DNA from: BJGO01 sp964640655
Lineage (GTDB): Bacteria; Bacteroidota; Bacteroidia; Chitinophagales; UBA10324
Assembly (NCBI GenBank): GCA_964640655.1
Contig: CAZXFT010000005.1
Location: 1-64,000 of the forward strand
Length of the DNA: 64,000 nucleotides
Direction: 5' to 3'
Shown piece by piece: positions 50,182 to 59,252 of the stretch; the stretch's first letter is position 1; each line of letters begins with the position of its first letter. Under the pieces are notes generated by a model. The model did no database searches. It worked only from the letters and a program-made list of their open reading frames with translations, and was not told where the DNA came from. A program made the translations under genes and the position numbers.

Positions 50182-51477
50182 TTAGTTTATTGATTCTGAC
50201 TTCTTGATAAGAACCTTATCCACGCGCTTTCCATCCATATCCATCACTTCAAAGATGTAACCTTTAAACTCAAAACAATCGGTAGTATGAGGTATACGTC
50301 CAAGGCGGTGCATCATAAATCCACCAAGTGTTTTATAATTACCCAGGTCGCTCTCTTTGACATCCTTAATACTAATTTCTTCCAATACCTCGTCAATCTG
50401 TTTGCTGCCGTCAACCAGAATACTGCCGTCGTTGCGATATATCAAATCCGCTTCAGTTTCGTGTTCAGAAAGCGGCAGATCTCCCACTATAGCTTCAAGA
50501 ATGTCATGAAATGTTACCACTCCGTGCAGTACTCCAAACTCATCGGTGATAAACCCGGTATGGTTACGGGAGGTTTTAAATAATTCCAGCAACTCTAAGG
50601 CTGCCATTGTTTCCGGCACAAATAAAGGTCGCTTTAAAATTGAATTAATATTTATCTGTTTATGATCTGCAATCTGTACGGCAATGTCTTTAATAAACAC
50701 CACACCTATAATTTTATCGAGGTCGCCATCGCAAACAGGAAACGAGGAGTGTATGCTGCTGCGCATGATACTGTAGATTTCTTCTTCGCTACTCTTGCTG
50801 TCTATCCAAACAATATCGTTGCGGTGTGTCATCAGTGAACTCACTTTTCTGTCGCCGATACGGAACACCCCTTTCATCATCTGAGATTCACTTTCATCAA
50901 TAACTCCATGCTCAGAGCCTTGTTCTATCATCAGTTGCAATTCTTCCTCAGTAATTGGAGGATCTTTTGTCTTCTTAATAAATAATAGCTTCAGAAATAT
51001 TTTAGTTGAAATCTGAAGTATCCAAACTAATGGTGTTGCCAGCCAATTGAGGAATAAAATAACCGGAGAAACAATCAATGCAACTTTTTCAGGTATTTGT
51101 AGTGCAATAGATTTTGGTACAAGTTCTCCAATTACCAAGGATAGATAGGTTGTAGCTACAATAACTGTTGCTATTCCTAAATAATTAGCATATCGCCTAG
51201 TGAATACATACCGACTGTAATATTCAGAAAGCGGATCGGACAATTCGGCTCCGCCGTATGCAGCAGCAATAAACCCAACAAGTGTAATAAAGATTTGAAT
51301 GGTTGATAATGTCCTTTGCGGTTGGTTTGCCAGTTGCAATGCAATCTTTGCCTGACGACTTCCCTCATTTGCTTTCTTTGATAACCTGGGTTTTCTGGCA
51401 GTGATTATTGCAATCTCACTAAGAACAAAGAAACTGTTGATTACAATAAGAAAGAGAATTATCAGTGCTATGGTCAA
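50182..51477 (-). CDS. CNNM/CorC-HlyC family protein (DUF21, CBS pair, CorC_HlyC domain)
   Basis: A 431-residue membrane protein: DUF21/CNNM transmembrane part (about 1-180, four helices), a CBS pair (about 195-330, with SLMTHRNDIVWID and the second unit near FVPETMAALELLELF), and a CorC_HlyC domain (about 345-430). Homologues are implicated in magnesium and cobalt efflux; the hemolysin label is historical. The start is TTG at 51477. It converges with the barrel gene at 49007-50173 with 8 bases between stops, and is likely monocistronic. Confidence 0.88.
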   Translation of the reverse strand: MTIALIILFLIVINSFFVLSEIAIITARKPRLSKKANEGSRQAKIALQLANQPQRTLSTIQIFITLVGFIAAAYGGAELSDPLSEYYSRYVFTRRYANYLGIATVIVATTYLSLVIGELVPKSIALQIPEKVALIVSPVILFLNWLATPLVWILQISTKIFLKLLFIKKTKDPPITEEELQLMIEQGSEHGVIDESESQMMKGVFRIGDRKVSSLMTHRNDIVWIDSKSSEEEIYSIMRSSIHSSFPVCDGDLDKIIGVVFIKDIAVQIADHKQININSILKRPLFVPETMAALELLELFKTSRNHTGFITDEFGVLHGVVTFHDILEAIVGDLPLSEHETEADLIYRNDGSILVDGSKQIDEVLEEISIKDVKESDLGNYKTLGGFMMHRLGRIPHTTDCFEFKGYIFEVMDMDGKRVDKVLIKKSESIN

Positions 51478-51633
51478 ATTAAGTGTTATTTATTGCAAAA
51501 TAATGAAAGAACCAGAATGTAGCTAATACAGTTAATACTAATTATTTCACTGTGAGATCACATCTGTATCCTAAGTTAAAAAAATATCCATCTATCTAAA
51601 TTTAGCCGGATAGCTAGGTGGAGGAATGAAAAA

Positions 51634-51657
51634 AAAGCCCGGCTTTCGCCGGGCTTT
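51634..51657 (-). terminator. Rho-independent terminator of the nrdB-nrdA operon
   Basis: A perfect 10-bp stem AAAGCCCGGC (51634-51643) / GCCGGGCTTT (51648-51657) with a TTTC loop. On the minus strand T residues continue past the arm. It is 25 bases after the nrdA stop. Confidence 0.93.
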
Positions 51658-51682
51658 ACTTTAATATAAATTAAGTAATCCA

Positions 51683-54064
51683 CTACGCGCTACAACTAAT
51701 ACAGTTTCCTTCATCATCGAATGTGCAGGCAGCGCCTTCGGCATATTCGGGTTGCAATGATTCTTCAACAATAGCTGAGGCAGGAGTATTCTCAGTTGCT
51801 GCATTTTTTTCTAGTGTAAACTGAACAGCCTGTGCTGCTGCCTGTGTGCGCAGATAATACATACCTGTTTTCAATCCTTTCTTCCAAGCATAGAAGTGCA
51901 TGCTACTGATTTTGGTAGTATTTGGTTGTGCCATAAACAAGTTCAGCGACTGCGACTGATCAATGTACGCGCCGCGGTCTGCAGCCATATCAATTATCAC
52001 TTTTTGTTTAATCTCCCAAACTGTTTTGTACAGTACCTTCACTTCTTCCGGTATTTCTGAAATATTTTGAATAGAGCCATTGGCAGCAATTATTTTATCT
52101 TTCATCTGTTGATTCCACAAACCAAGTTTCACTAAATCTTTCAGCAAGTGTTTATTCACTACAGTAAACTCACCACTTAATGTACGACGGCTGTATATAT
52201 TAGAAGTGTATGGTTCAAAACATTCATTGTTGCCCAGAATCTGCGAAGTGCTCGCTGTTGGCATAGGTGCAAGCAATAAGGAATTGCGCAAGCCGTAAGT
52301 TTTAATTTCTTCTTTCAAAACATCCCACTCCCAACGGTTGCCAGGTGTTACTCCCCACATATCGTGTTGCAAGATACCTTGCGAAGCAGGTGAGCCGGTA
52401 AAGGTTTCGTAAGTGCCTTGCTTCTTGGCTAAATCTTTTGATGATGTTAACGCTGCATAGTATATCGTTTCAAAAATGTCGCGGTTCAGTTGTGCTGCTT
52501 CGTCTGAATCGAAAGGCATTCGCAATATGCTGAATACATCAGCCAGGCCTTGTACTCCCAAGCCTATAGGGCGGTGACGCAAGTTTGATTTACGCGCTTC
52601 TTCAACAGGATAATAGTTGTTGTCAATAATCTTGTTCAGATTTTTTGTCATCACATACACTACTTCAAACAAACGGTTGAAATCGAATTCACCATCTTTT
52701 ACATAACGAGGCAACGCAACAGAAGCCAGATTGCAAACAGCAACCTCATCAGGTGCCGTGTACTCAATAATCTCTGTACATAGGTTAGAACTGCGAATGG
52801 TACCGAGGTTCTTTTGATTCGACTTTGCATTGCATGCATCTTTATAAAGCATGTACGGCGTACCGGTTTCAATTTGCGACTCTACAATCGCCATCCATAA
52901 CTCCTGTGCCTTGATGGTTTTGCGTTGACGACCTTCCTGTTCGTACTTAGTATATAAGTTTTCGAATTCTTCACCATAACAATCAGCCAGACCAGGTGCT
53001 TCGTTAGGGCAAAACAAACTCCATTCGCCATTTTCTTCCACTCGTTTCATAAACAAATCAGGAACCCACATAGCAAAGAATAAATCGCGGGCACGTAATT
53101 CTTCTTTACCATGATTTTTCTTGAGGTTTAAAAAATCTATGATATCAGCGTGCCAGGGTTCGAGATAAATGGCAAATGAACCTTTACGTTTTCCTCCACC
53201 CTGATCCACATATCGTGCAGTGTCGTTGAACACACGCAACATAGGCACAATACCATTCGATGTGCCATTGGTGCCTTTGATGTAAGAACCAGTAGCGCGA
53301 ACAGTGTGTATGCTTAAACCAATACCACCGGCAGATTGAGAAATCTTAGCGCATTGTTTTAGTGTATCGTAAATACCGTCGATGCTGTCATCCTTCATGG
53401 TTAACAGAAAGCACGAAGACATCTGAGGCTTGGGAGTACCCGCATTGAATAATGTTGGTGTTGCGTGAATAAACCAGCGCTCACTCATCAGGTTATATGT
53501 TTCAATAGCTGATTCAATATCTTCTTTATGTATACCCACACTTACACGCATGAACATATGTTGAGGACGTTCGGCCACAAGCCCATTCATTTTCAGCAGG
53601 TAGGACTTCTCTAATGTTTTAAATCCAAAGTAATCGAAGCTGAAATCACGGTCATATATAATTGATGAATCCAGTAACTCTGTATTCTTCCTGATGATTT
53701 CATAAACATCATCGGCAATCAGTTGCGCTTTGTGTCCTGTTTTAGGATCTATATAATCGTATAGAGCCTGTACGGTTTGCGAAAAACTTTTGCGGGTATT
53801 CTTATGCAGATTGCTTACCGCAATGCGCGACGCCAACAAGGCATAGTCGGGGTGCTTTGTGGTGAGCATAGCCGCAGTTTCTGCAGCGAGGTTGTCCAAC
53901 TCGGTAGTGGTTACGCCATCGTATAAACCCTCAATCACTTTACGAGCCACCGTAATGGGGTCCACATGTTGCTGATTCAGTCCGTAGCATAATTTCTCTA
54001 TGCGTGCTGTGATTTTGTCGAACTTAACTGCTTCTGTGCGTCCGTCTCTTTTTATTACAAACAT
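51683..54064 (-). CDS. nrdA: Ribonucleoside-diphosphate reductase, alpha subunit (class I)
   Basis: A 793-residue class I catalytic subunit. It has an N-terminal ATP-cone (about 1-90), ribonucleotide reductase core with MSSCFLLTMKDDSIDGIYDT (about 214-233), SAGGIGLSI, the NLCTEII active-site Cys region, the PMPTASTSQILGNNE loop (about 600-614), and a tail ending in NCISCSA whose two cysteines reload the active site. The ATP-cone predicts allosteric dATP shut-off. It follows nrdB by 44 bases, a gap that contains an 8-C tract. The order nrdB-nrdA is opposite to that in Escherichia coli. Confidence 0.96.
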   Translation of the reverse strand: MFVIKRDGRTEAVKFDKITARIEKLCYGLNQQHVDPITVARKVIEGLYDGVTTTELDNLAAETAAMLTTKHPDYALLASRIAVSNLHKNTRKSFSQTVQALYDYIDPKTGHKAQLIADDVYEIIRKNTELLDSSIIYDRDFSFDYFGFKTLEKSYLLKMNGLVAERPQHMFMRVSVGIHKEDIESAIETYNLMSERWFIHATPTLFNAGTPKPQMSSCFLLTMKDDSIDGIYDTLKQCAKISQSAGGIGLSIHTVRATGSYIKGTNGTSNGIVPMLRVFNDTARYVDQGGGKRKGSFAIYLEPWHADIIDFLNLKKNHGKEELRARDLFFAMWVPDLFMKRVEENGEWSLFCPNEAPGLADCYGEEFENLYTKYEQEGRQRKTIKAQELWMAIVESQIETGTPYMLYKDACNAKSNQKNLGTIRSSNLCTEIIEYTAPDEVAVCNLASVALPRYVKDGEFDFNRLFEVVYVMTKNLNKIIDNNYYPVEEARKSNLRHRPIGLGVQGLADVFSILRMPFDSDEAAQLNRDIFETIYYAALTSSKDLAKKQGTYETFTGSPASQGILQHDMWGVTPGNRWEWDVLKEEIKTYGLRNSLLLAPMPTASTSQILGNNECFEPYTSNIYSRRTLSGEFTVVNKHLLKDLVKLGLWNQQMKDKIIAANGSIQNISEIPEEVKVLYKTVWEIKQKVIIDMAADRGAYIDQSQSLNLFMAQPNTTKISSMHFYAWKKGLKTGMYYLRTQAAAQAVQFTLEKNAATENTPASAIVEESLQPEYAEGAACTFDDEGNCISCSA

Positions 54065-54074
54065 GTTTTTCTAT

Positions 54075-54082
54075 GGGGGGGG
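54075..54082 (-). repeat. 8-base C tract just upstream of nrdA
   Basis: Eight G on the plus strand, i.e. eight C on the message, lie 11-18 bases upstream of the nrdA ATG, where a ribosome-binding region would be. The nrdB stop is about 26 bases further upstream. The tract is outside both genes, so slippage would alter leader spacing only. Confidence 0.7.
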
Positions 54083-54108
54083 TTATGTTTAGGTGTGAGT
54101 TGTTATGG

Positions 54109-55095
54109 TTAAAAATCATCGTCGTCAAATTTGATGGCTTCCTGCTGACTGCTTTGTGCGTTTTGCATCACGCCGCGCTTTTGATAATCTCCAACACGTT
54201 TTTCGAAGAAGTTGGTTTTGCCTTGCAGCGAAATCAGTTCCATGAAATCAAAAGGATTTGATGTGTTATACAGCTTAGGATAACCTAAGGACACAATCCA
54301 GCGGTCGGCTACATATTCAATGTATTGCGCCATCAGTTTTGAGTTCATTCCTATCAAATCTACTGGTAACGCATCAGTGATAAATTCCTTCTCAATAGTA
54401 ACAGCATCTGATATCAATTCATAGATACGTTCCTTGGTCAGCTTGTTTTGCAACATACTATATAGCAGGCACGCAAACTCGCAATGCAATCCTTCATCGC
54501 GCGAGATGAGTTCATTACTGAAACTAAGTCCGGGCATAAGTCCTCGTTTTTTAAGCCAAAAGATGGAGCAGAAACTACCACTGAAAAATATGCCTTCCAC
54601 AGCAGCAAATGCGACAAGTCTTTCCACGAAACTGCCGTTTGTAATCCAACGAAGTGCCCACTCTGCTTTTTTCTTCACGCAGGGAACGGTTTCTATGGCA
54701 TGAAACAAGCGATCTTTTTCAACGGTATCTTTAATATAGGTGTCTATCAGCAGAGAATAAGTTTCAGAATGGATGTTTTCCATCATGATCTGAAAACCAT
54801 AGAAACAACGTGCTTCGGGGAGTTGAACTTCGTTCATGAAGTTAGTGGCCAGATTTTCGTTCACAATTCCATCGCTAGCTGCAAAAAATGCAAGGATGTG
54901 TGAAATGAAATGACGTTCATTTTTATTCAAAGCATCCCAGTCTTTTAAATCCTGAGAAAGATCAATCTCCTCTGCAGTCCAAAAACTAGCTTCATGCTTT
55001 TTATACATTTCCCATATGGCCGGGTACTTAATAGGTAATAAAACAAAACGGTCTTTGTTTTCTTGTAAAATGGGTTCGGTAGAAATTTGACTCAT
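54109..55095 (-). CDS. nrdB: Ribonucleoside-diphosphate reductase, beta subunit (class I)
   Basis: A 328-residue ferritin-like radical subunit. The dimetal ligands are visible: WTAEEIDLSQDLKDW (about 39-53), FFAASDGIVNENLATNF (about 71-87) followed by E in MENIHSETYSLLIDTY (about 109-124, containing the Glu/His and the radical-Tyr region), and RDEGLHCEFACLLY (about 203-216). The C-terminal FDDDDF tail is the part that binds NrdA. It makes dNTPs with NrdA from NDPs using a diiron or related cofactor. The 455-base upstream region holds a perfect DnaA box (55361-55369). Confidence 0.95.
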   Translation of the reverse strand: MSQISTEPILQENKDRFVLLPIKYPAIWEMYKKHEASFWTAEEIDLSQDLKDWDALNKNERHFISHILAFFAASDGIVNENLATNFMNEVQLPEARCFYGFQIMMENIHSETYSLLIDTYIKDTVEKDRLFHAIETVPCVKKKAEWALRWITNGSFVERLVAFAAVEGIFFSGSFCSIFWLKKRGLMPGLSFSNELISRDEGLHCEFACLLYSMLQNKLTKERIYELISDAVTIEKEFITDALPVDLIGMNSKLMAQYIEYVADRWIVSLGYPKLYNTSNPFDFMELISLQGKTNFFEKRVGDYQKRGVMQNAQSSQQEAIKFDDDDF

Positions 55096-55550
55096 CGTAG
55101 CTATTCAGTTGTTTTAAGTTTTTTTGATAAGGGGTGAAGGTGGCGTGGTCGTTTTTTTAAGAATTGAAAAAACAACAGTGCTTAACTTCAGTCTTATCCG
55201 GCTTGAAATAGAAGCAGATTGAATATGAAATCATAAACGAATCAATCAACTTCTGAAACAAGGTTACGCAAACAAATCAGTTCAATGTCGTTCTTGTTTG
55301 CACACTTAATGCACAGTTTTTTTGTGGATTCAGAAACGCCTCATTATCAATCAATTTTTATGTGGATAACGGTTGGATAAATAATCATAAGCGAAAATTT
55401 TTTTGTTCAGCAATATTTGGTTATTCAGTGCATAAACCAAAGCCGCAACGGCTGAAACACACGTCTAATAAGCATTTCAGGCTATTCATTATTTAAATTA
55501 ATTTTAGAGCCACAAAAAAATATTATAACCATATAACAATAAGAGAAGCC
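55096..55550 (+). other. Divergent intergenic region between nrdB and gldC
   Basis: About 455 bases with no gene. It holds a perfect DnaA box TGTGGATAA (55361-55369), a weaker similar site TGTGGATTC (55323-55331) and a further GTTGGATAA (55372-55380) next to it. No perfect TAnnTTTG promoter or terminator is seen. Confidence 0.55.
55361..55369 (+). promoter_or_regulatory. DnaA box upstream of nrdB
   Basis: The 9-mer TGTGGATAA is the exact complement of the strong DnaA box TTATCCACA. It lies 266 bases upstream of the nrdB start, with two 7-of-9 relatives within 40 bases either side. In E. coli DnaA controls nrdAB, which makes the location suggestive. Confidence 0.5.
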
Positions 55551-55895
55551 ATGAGTACAAAAAAATCGAGCATTCAAATCAATATCACATTAGATGAAAA
55601 CAACATTCCCGAAAGTATACAATGGCAGTCAGATGATCAAATGGTTCCAGTAGTGCAGGATGCAAAGGCAATGATGCTTGCACTGTGGGATAAACAATCG
55701 CGCAATGGCATGTCAGTTGACTTATGGACCAAGGAAATGACTGTGGAAGAGATGAACATTTTTGTGTTTCAATCCCTGATGACTATGAGCGATACTTTTG
55801 AACGTGCTACACGAAATGCTCCACAAGCAAATGCACTCCGTGCTTTTGCCAACGAATTTTTGAAAGCCATACAACAACCACAAACCAATTCCTGA
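55551..55895 (+). CDS. gldC: Gliding motility protein GldC
   Basis: A 114-residue cytoplasmic protein matching GldC in length and sequence: SSIQINITLDENNIPESIQW at the N-terminus, AMMLALWD (about 42-49) and the helix MTVEEMNIFVFQSLMTMSDT (about 63-82). GldC has no known enzymatic activity; in Flavobacterium it supports gliding and is usually partnered with the lipoprotein gldB. Here gldB is not adjacent. Instead the stop TGA shares its last base with the ATG of the NhaD-like antiporter gene, so the two are translationally coupled. Confidence 0.9.
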   Translation: MSTKKSSIQINITLDENNIPESIQWQSDDQMVPVVQDAKAMMLALWDKQSRNGMSVDLWTKEMTVEEMNIFVFQSLMTMSDTFERATRNAPQANALRAFANEFLKAIQQPQTNS

Positions 55896-57205
55896 TGGTG
55901 CTACTCACAGCATCTGTTCCTGTTTGGCTGTCGGCACCATTTATCCTTCTGTTATTGCTGATTGCTACAGGTCCGGTATTTTTTAAAGTAATCTGGCATC
56001 AATATTATAAGCAAATAGCTGTCGGCATAGGTCTGATTTGTTTACTCTATTATCTTTTAATTATTGGCGATACACACAAACCAATTCATACTTTCTTCGA
56101 GTACTTCTCTTTCATATCTCTACTCACTGCTTTATATGTTTCTACAGGAGGCATTTATATCAGAGCGGATATTAAAGCCACACCATTAGCTAATACCATA
56201 CTGCTAATAACCGGGGCAATGTTCGCTAACATTATAGGAACTACTGGAGCGAGCGTGTTGTTGATTCGTCCTTTTCTTCGAATGAATCAGCATCGCTTTA
56301 AACCATATCTGGCGGTTTTTTTTATTTTCATTGTCAGCAATGTTGGCGGCGCACTTACTCCCATTGGTGACCCGCCATTATTTCTGGGCTATCTGAAAGG
56401 TGTGCCTTTCGAATGGACACTGATACATATTATACCTGAATGGATTGTTGCCGTAGGCTTACTTTCTATTTTATTTATTATACTGGATATCCGCAATAAA
56501 ACAGGCACTTCTGAAACCCGCACCTACAGCAAATTTGTAAACATAGAAGGCATACAAAATGTATTCTGGCTCTTACTCATTGTAGGATGCATTTTCTTAG
56601 ACCCCGCTAAAATCACCTGGTTGCCAAGCATTCATGGTAATTCGTTTGTTCGTGAAATACTTCAGCTCTCAATAGCCTACGTAGCTTACAGAACTTCTGA
56701 CCGCGAAGCGCTCTATTATAACCGCTTCAACTTTGAACCTATAATCGAAGTAGCATTTGTGTTCTTCGGAATTTTCTTTTCTATGATGCCCGCCTTACAG
56801 TTACTCGAGGATTTTGTATCAACACCGGACAACTTGAGTAGTCTGAGTCCAACTCTTTGTTACTGGGCTACCGGAGCAAGCTCAAGTTTCTTAGACAATG
56901 CTCCCGCTTATCTGACTATGCTCACTACTTCATTAACGTATTATGGTTTTTCTATCGACGACGCCAAACAAGTTTCTGAATTTGCCATGTCGCAACAATA
57001 CTACATATATGTGCAGGCCATATCTACAGCCGCTGTTTTCTTTGGCGCCATGACGTATATTGGTAACGGCCCAAACTTTATTGTTAAAAATATAGTGGAA
57101 GAATCGCATAAAGAAATGCCGAACTTTGTCGAATACATTGTGAAATATGCCTTTGTCTACCTTTTACCGATATTAGTGCTGGTTTGGTTCATCTTTATTT
57201 ATTAA
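55895..57205 (+). CDS. NhaD/ArsB-type sodium:proton antiporter
   Basis: A 436-residue membrane protein with about 12 helices of the ion-transporter (citrate transporter/NhaD/ArsB) superfamily. The GTTGASVLLIRP (about 110-121), NVGGALTPIGDPPLFLGYL (about 149-167) and SSFLDNAPAYLTM (about 330-342) motifs carry the conserved Asp/Asn residues of NhaD-like antiporters. It would exchange sodium and protons at the inner membrane. It overlaps gldC by one base and is followed by kup after 53 bases, giving an ion-transport cluster attached to a gliding gene. Confidence 0.85.
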   Translation: MVLLTASVPVWLSAPFILLLLLIATGPVFFKVIWHQYYKQIAVGIGLICLLYYLLIIGDTHKPIHTFFEYFSFISLLTALYVSTGGIYIRADIKATPLANTILLITGAMFANIIGTTGASVLLIRPFLRMNQHRFKPYLAVFFIFIVSNVGGALTPIGDPPLFLGYLKGVPFEWTLIHIIPEWIVAVGLLSILFIILDIRNKTGTSETRTYSKFVNIEGIQNVFWLLLIVGCIFLDPAKITWLPSIHGNSFVREILQLSIAYVAYRTSDREALYYNRFNFEPIIEVAFVFFGIFFSMMPALQLLEDFVSTPDNLSSLSPTLCYWATGASSSFLDNAPAYLTMLTTSLTYYGFSIDDAKQVSEFAMSQQYYIYVQAISTAAVFFGAMTYIGNGPNFIVKNIVEESHKEMPNFVEYIVKYAFVYLLPILVLVWFIFIY

Positions 57206-57208
57206 TGC

Positions 57209-57235
57209 TTGGTATTATGCAAAGCACTATTTTTG
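57209..57235 (+). promoter_or_regulatory. Promoter of kup
   Basis: TTG (57209-57211), 16-base spacer and TATTTTTG (57228-57235), matching the Bacteroidota consensus. It lies directly after the antiporter stop, with the GTG start of kup 23 bases downstream. Confidence 0.65.
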
Positions 57236-57258
57236 CTCCTCCTATTTTTTAAACGTAA

Positions 57259-59199
57259 GTGGACAAACGTTCTTCGCATCATAACCTGTCGGTAGCAGGT
57301 TTACTTATTACCCTAGGAATAATTTTTGGCGATATTGGTACATCACCATTATATGTGATGCAAGCAATAGTTGGTGAAAGAGAAATCAGTTCCTTGCTTA
57401 TTTATGGCGGATTGTCCTGCATATTCTGGACACTCACCATTCAAACCACCATCAAGTATGTAATACTGGTATTGCGTGCAGACAACAAAGGTGAAGGTGG
57501 TACATTCTCACTTTATGCATTAGTTCGAAAACGGGGTAAGTGGTTGGTTTTTCCGGCAATCATAGGTGGCGCATCTCTTTTAGCCGATTGTATTATTACT
57601 CCTGCCATCACGGTATCGAGTGCTGTGGAAGGTTTAAAAACACTTAACGAAAACATAAATACCATTCCCATCATTATTGCCATCATCTCAGTGATATTTC
57701 TGATTCAGATTATGGGCACACAACGTGTGGGTCAGTCATACGGCCCTATGATGCTGATTTGGTTTGGTATGCTAGCTGTATTAGGAACATTGCAACTAGT
57801 AGAAAACCCCAAAGTGCTAGAAGCATTAAACCCATTTTATGCCATTAAATTTTTGGCTAAGTATCCACAAGGATTCTGGTTATTAGGTGCGATATTCCTA
57901 TGTTCTACAGGGGCAGAAGGACTTTACAGCGACTTAGGACATTGCGGCAGAAAAAATATCCGTGTAAGTTGGATGTTTGTAAAAGTCTGTTTGATATTAA
58001 ACTACTTCGGACAAGGTGCTTACCTAATGATGCACGAAGGAAGTGTAAAACCTGAAATACCCATTTTCTTTGCCATCATGCCCGAATGGTTTGTTATCAT
58101 CGGCATCATCATTGCCACATTTGCATCCATCATTGCCAGTCAGGCAACAATATCCGGATCGTTCACACTCATCAGTGAAGCTATGCGGCTGAATCTGTGG
58201 CCTAAGGTTAGAGTGGTGCACCCCACTGAAGAAAAGGGACAGGTCTATGTACCTTCTGTAAACATCTTTCTTTTCATCGGTTGTATAGCAATGGTTCTTT
58301 TTTTCAAAGAATCTAAAAATATGGAAGCGGCTTATGGCTTGTCCATCAACTTCTCTATGTTAATGACTTCTTTGCTTTTTGGAACATACTTGTATGTGAA
58401 ACGTGGTTCAATTTTGCTGGTTTCTATTTCAGCCGGGGTTTTTCTTTTTATTGAGTTGATGTTTTTAATCGCAAACCTCGATAAGTTTATGCACGGAGGT
58501 TATGTTACTCTGATATTAGCTACTGGATTGTTCGGAGTTATGTTTATCTGGTATAAGGCTCGCAAGATTAAAAATCGCTATCTAGAGTTTGTCAACTTCA
58601 AAGATTATTTACTGCAGTTAAAACAACTCAGCGAAGACACCTCTGTTCCCAAGTATGCTACTCACCTGATATACATGACCAGTGCGGATTACGGCTCACA
58701 AGTGGAATCAAAGATTATTTATTCTATTTTCAACAAACAACCTAAAAGAGCCGACATATATTGGTTTGTACACGTCGATGTTGTTGACGAACCTTATACT
58801 TCAGAATACAATGTCAACATCTTAGTCCCCGGCGATGTATATCGTGTTGAGTTCCGATTAGGATTCCGTGTTGCTCCACGCATCAATCTATTCTTTAAAA
58901 AAGTGGTGGAAAATATGGTGGCCAATAAAGAGGTGGACATAGGCAGCCGTTACGATTCTTTGAGTAAACAAAATGTGGTAGGTGATTTCCGTTTTGTGGT
59001 GATTGAAAAATTCCTGTCCTACGAAAACGACTTACCATTCTTTGAGAAGATTGTAATGGATGCCTACTTCTGGTTGAAGAAAGTTTCCTTGTCAGAAGGT
59101 CGTGAGTTTGGATTGGATACAAGTTCTGTAACTATTGAGAAATTTCCATTGATTCTAAAACCGCACTCCGACTTTGTTATCAAGCGTGTGTATGATTAA
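57259..59199 (+). CDS. kup: KUP/HAK-type potassium transporter
   Basis: A 646-residue transporter starting at GTG. About 12 membrane helices (about 12-430) contain the family hallmark GDIGTSPLYV (about 24-33) and DNKGEGGTFSLYALVRKRGKW (starting near 75). A long cytoplasmic C-terminal domain (about 440-646) follows, as in Kup proteins. It takes up potassium together with protons. The gene has its own promoter (57209-57235) and is followed 53 bases later by pdxH on the same strand. Confidence 0.94.
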   Translation: MDKRSSHHNLSVAGLLITLGIIFGDIGTSPLYVMQAIVGEREISSLLIYGGLSCIFWTLTIQTTIKYVILVLRADNKGEGGTFSLYALVRKRGKWLVFPAIIGGASLLADCIITPAITVSSAVEGLKTLNENINTIPIIIAIISVIFLIQIMGTQRVGQSYGPMMLIWFGMLAVLGTLQLVENPKVLEALNPFYAIKFLAKYPQGFWLLGAIFLCSTGAEGLYSDLGHCGRKNIRVSWMFVKVCLILNYFGQGAYLMMHEGSVKPEIPIFFAIMPEWFVIIGIIIATFASIIASQATISGSFTLISEAMRLNLWPKVRVVHPTEEKGQVYVPSVNIFLFIGCIAMVLFFKESKNMEAAYGLSINFSMLMTSLLFGTYLYVKRGSILLVSISAGVFLFIELMFLIANLDKFMHGGYVTLILATGLFGVMFIWYKARKIKNRYLEFVNFKDYLLQLKQLSEDTSVPKYATHLIYMTSADYGSQVESKIIYSIFNKQPKRADIYWFVHVDVVDEPYTSEYNVNILVPGDVYRVEFRLGFRVAPRINLFFKKVVENMVANKEVDIGSRYDSLSKQNVVGDFRFVVIEKFLSYENDLPFFEKIVMDAYFWLKKVSLSEGREFGLDTSSVTIEKFPLILKPHSDFVIKRVYD

Positions 59200-59252
59200 T
59201 GTCAACTCAGTACTAAACAAGGTTGTTTTGTTTTGCAACTTAAACAGTTCAT

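Noticed and set aside
54073..54261. Plus-strand frame of 62 codons starting in the G8 tract
   Set aside because: It runs antisense through the nrdB 3' end and has no family likeness; the nrdB frame explains its codon pattern.
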